NCBI GenBank assembly: GCA_018899795.1
Contig: JAHIHJ010000338.1
Coordinates: 1-6,817 of the forward strand
Origin: Methanobacteriota archaeon
GTDB taxonomy: Archaea; Halobacteriota; Methanosarcinia; Methanosarcinales; Methanoperedenaceae
DNA length: 6,817 nucleotides
Reading direction: 5' to 3'
Shown: piece by piece, positions 6,148 through 6,817 of the stretch
Layout: each line of letters starts with the position of its first letter
How positions within the stretch are numbered: position 1 is the first letter of the stretch
Notes under the pieces: generated by a model
Seen by the model: the letters and a program-made list of their open reading frames with translations, nothing else
Told to the model about the DNA's origin: nothing
Database searches by the model: none
Position numbers and translations under genes: made by a program

Positions 6148-6229
6148 TCATTTAACTGCACAAATATATAAAGTTTTGTGCAGTATGATTCAAGGACTGC
6201 ATACAACACACTCTGTTAATTAACATTAT
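6148..6229 (+). repeat. Repeat A, right copy
   Basis: This is the direct repeat of 4347-4432. It begins six bases ahead of the ATPase start codon and contains that gene's promoter. Unlike the left copy it runs straight into repeat B (6237 onward) with only a few bases between, so this copy probably shows the original A+B arrangement. Confidence 0.9.
6155..6184 (-). promoter_or_regulatory. Promoter with TATA-framing palindromic operator of the ATPase gene
   Basis: ACTGCACAAA (6155-6164) and TTTGTGCAGT (6175-6184) are perfect 10-bp reverse complements around a ten-base spacer. The spacer and its borders contain the minus-strand TATA box CTTTATATAT, centred about 27 bases before the ATG at 6141, so RNA should start close to the ATG. 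A protein bound to both arms would cover the TBP site and block transcription. A third half-site ACTGCA lies at 6196-6201. The site is seen directly; repression, and any autoregulation by the ATPase or a neighbour, is inferred. Confidence 0.65.
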
Positions 6230-6236
6230 CCTGGAA

Positions 6237-6334
6237 CGCATCACTGCCGCCCAGCCTCCCGCACTGTGATGCAAGCAGGTGGATTTCGGGCGGTGGACGA
6301 ACGCTGGGTGTGGAGTCATTAGGGGGGGCTTGGT
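6237..6334 (+). repeat. Repeat B, right copy (GC-rich, structured)
   Basis: This is the direct repeat of 4772-4866. GCATCAC (6238-6244) and GTGATGC (6266-6272) form a perfect 7-bp stem closing a 21-base loop that holds the conserved TGCCGCCCA segment. The loop's CCGCCC (6247-6252) is complementary to GGGCGG at 6288-6293, so a pseudoknot is possible. In the left copy the same stem is kept with different base pairs. No gene of the ATPase type remains to its right. Confidence 0.8.
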
Positions 6335-6396
6335 GCGTGTGGAATAATTGATATTAATATGGTTTCAGAAGAATGGATTTTCGTTCATGGTTCCCC

Positions 6397-6817
6397 TTAG
6401 TCTTCTTCCAGCATGTTCTTAGCTACAAGATAGATCAGGTTCTCTTCCCATTTTCTTTTTCCAAACATTACATTGACTGCATTGAGAAATTGAATTTTCG
6501 ATATGTTCTTTCTTTCCATCAGAATGCCCAATAACAGAACGCTGAAGCTAATTTTTTCATTATTCCTGTGCTTTTTTACAAATCTTATGTCATCAGATAT
6601 TAAAATATCTGCCCCCATCTTCTCCAGCAATTCCAGGGCTTCATCTTCACCGATATCAAATTTTTTACCGGCTGATACTATTTCTATATAATTCAAAGCT
6701 TCCTTCGCAGCTTTCCCAAGATCATCATCCTCCAGGGATATCTCTTTCAGTTCTTCTGCAATTTTTTCCCCGCTAATTATCCTGAAATGCTTTTGACAAA
6801 TCGGAAGCATGCCGCTG
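6397..6817 (-). CDS. PIN-domain-like protein, N-terminus beyond right edge
   Basis: The frame is open to the right edge; 137 residues follow the first ATG in the window (6810), but that Met is probably internal. The segment GMLPICQKHFRIISGEKIAEEL matches the region after the first catalytic Asp in PIN-domain proteins, where a Leu/Pro-rich turn is followed by a strand and an EEL helix, so the leading strand with that Asp should lie just outside. Further on, IGEDEALELLEKMGADILISDD (about 52-74) is the GExxA...ADxLxxDD signature with the middle and late acidic residues, and KISFSVLLLGILMERKNISK is the usual ending 'GTLGILLxAKxxGxI'. PIN proteins of this kind are Mg-dependent ribonucleases, often VapC-like toxins; the partner antitoxin would lie upstream, outside the window. 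The gene is AT-rich and close to other accessory DNA. A stand-alone DUF3368-like PIN protein is the main alternative. Confidence 0.72.
   Translation of the reverse strand, partial: SGMLPICQKHFRIISGEKIAEELKEISLEDDDLGKAAKEALNYIEIVSAGKKFDIGEDEALELLEKMGADILISDDIRFVKKHRNNEKISFSVLLLGILMERKNISKIQFLNAVNVMFGKRKWEENLIYLVAKNMLEED

Noticed and set aside
4347..6334. CRISPR array
   Set aside because: Only two copies of each repeat are present, about 1.5-1.8 kb apart and much longer than CRISPR repeats, with genes between them.
4347..6334. Complete insertion sequence or composite transposon
   Set aside because: No transposase gene is present and neither repeat has clear terminal inverted repeats or target duplications that I can see, so only a repeat-bracketed cassette is claimed.

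Overview
The window looks like a piece of a euryarchaeal chromosome, most likely from the Methanosarcinales or a relative such as the ANME-2/Methanoperedens group. The basis is an archaeal RadA whose sequence is very close to the Methanosarcina type as I remember it, a euryarchaeal multi-OB-fold RPA, an archaeal phosphoglycolate phosphatase, an archaeal-type LeuC/HacA, and promoters with TATA-like boxes about 26 bases ahead of starts that have no Shine-Dalgarno (leaderless transcripts). The genus is an inference; the archaeal assignment is firm.

The left two thirds (1-4314) is a housekeeping block. On the minus strand, read right to left, lie an RPA-like single-stranded DNA-binding protein with three OB folds (2751-1627), the recombinase RadA (1528-551) and, 17 bases further on, a phosphoglycolate phosphatase with a GTG start (533 to the left edge, cut off). 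RPA and RadA work together in recombinational repair: RPA coats single-stranded DNA and RadA forms the strand-exchange filament. The phosphatase detoxifies phosphoglycolate and probably only shares the transcript. Divergently, on the plus strand, is the large subunit of a 3-isopropylmalate dehydratase/homoaconitase (2857-4101). It is followed by a 54-residue zinc-ribbon protein (4150-4314) with a strong Shine-Dalgarno.

The right third (4315-6817) is accessory DNA, visibly more AT-rich in its genes but with GC-rich pockets between them. It holds the C-terminal half of a RelE-type toxin gene (4434-4568), an AAA_14/DUF4143 ATPase gene on the minus strand (6141-4879) and a PIN-domain protein on the minus strand running off the right edge (6817-6397).

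The most interesting structure is a pair of repeats around the ATPase gene. Repeat A (about 85 bp, at 4347-4432 and 6148-6229) carries a 10-bp perfect inverted repeat that frames the TATA box. Repeat B (about 90 bp, at 4772-4866 and 6237-6334) is GC-rich, with a hairpin whose base pairs differ between copies in a compensating way. In the right copy A and B are contiguous. In the left copy they are held apart by about 340 bp containing the relE remnant, and A stops exactly where the toxin reading frame begins. The ATPase gene therefore sits between two direct copies of an A+B spacer, with its promoter inside A and its stop codon beside B. This suggests a swappable cassette or a remnant of a repeated gene array, and it is the part of the window most worth following up.
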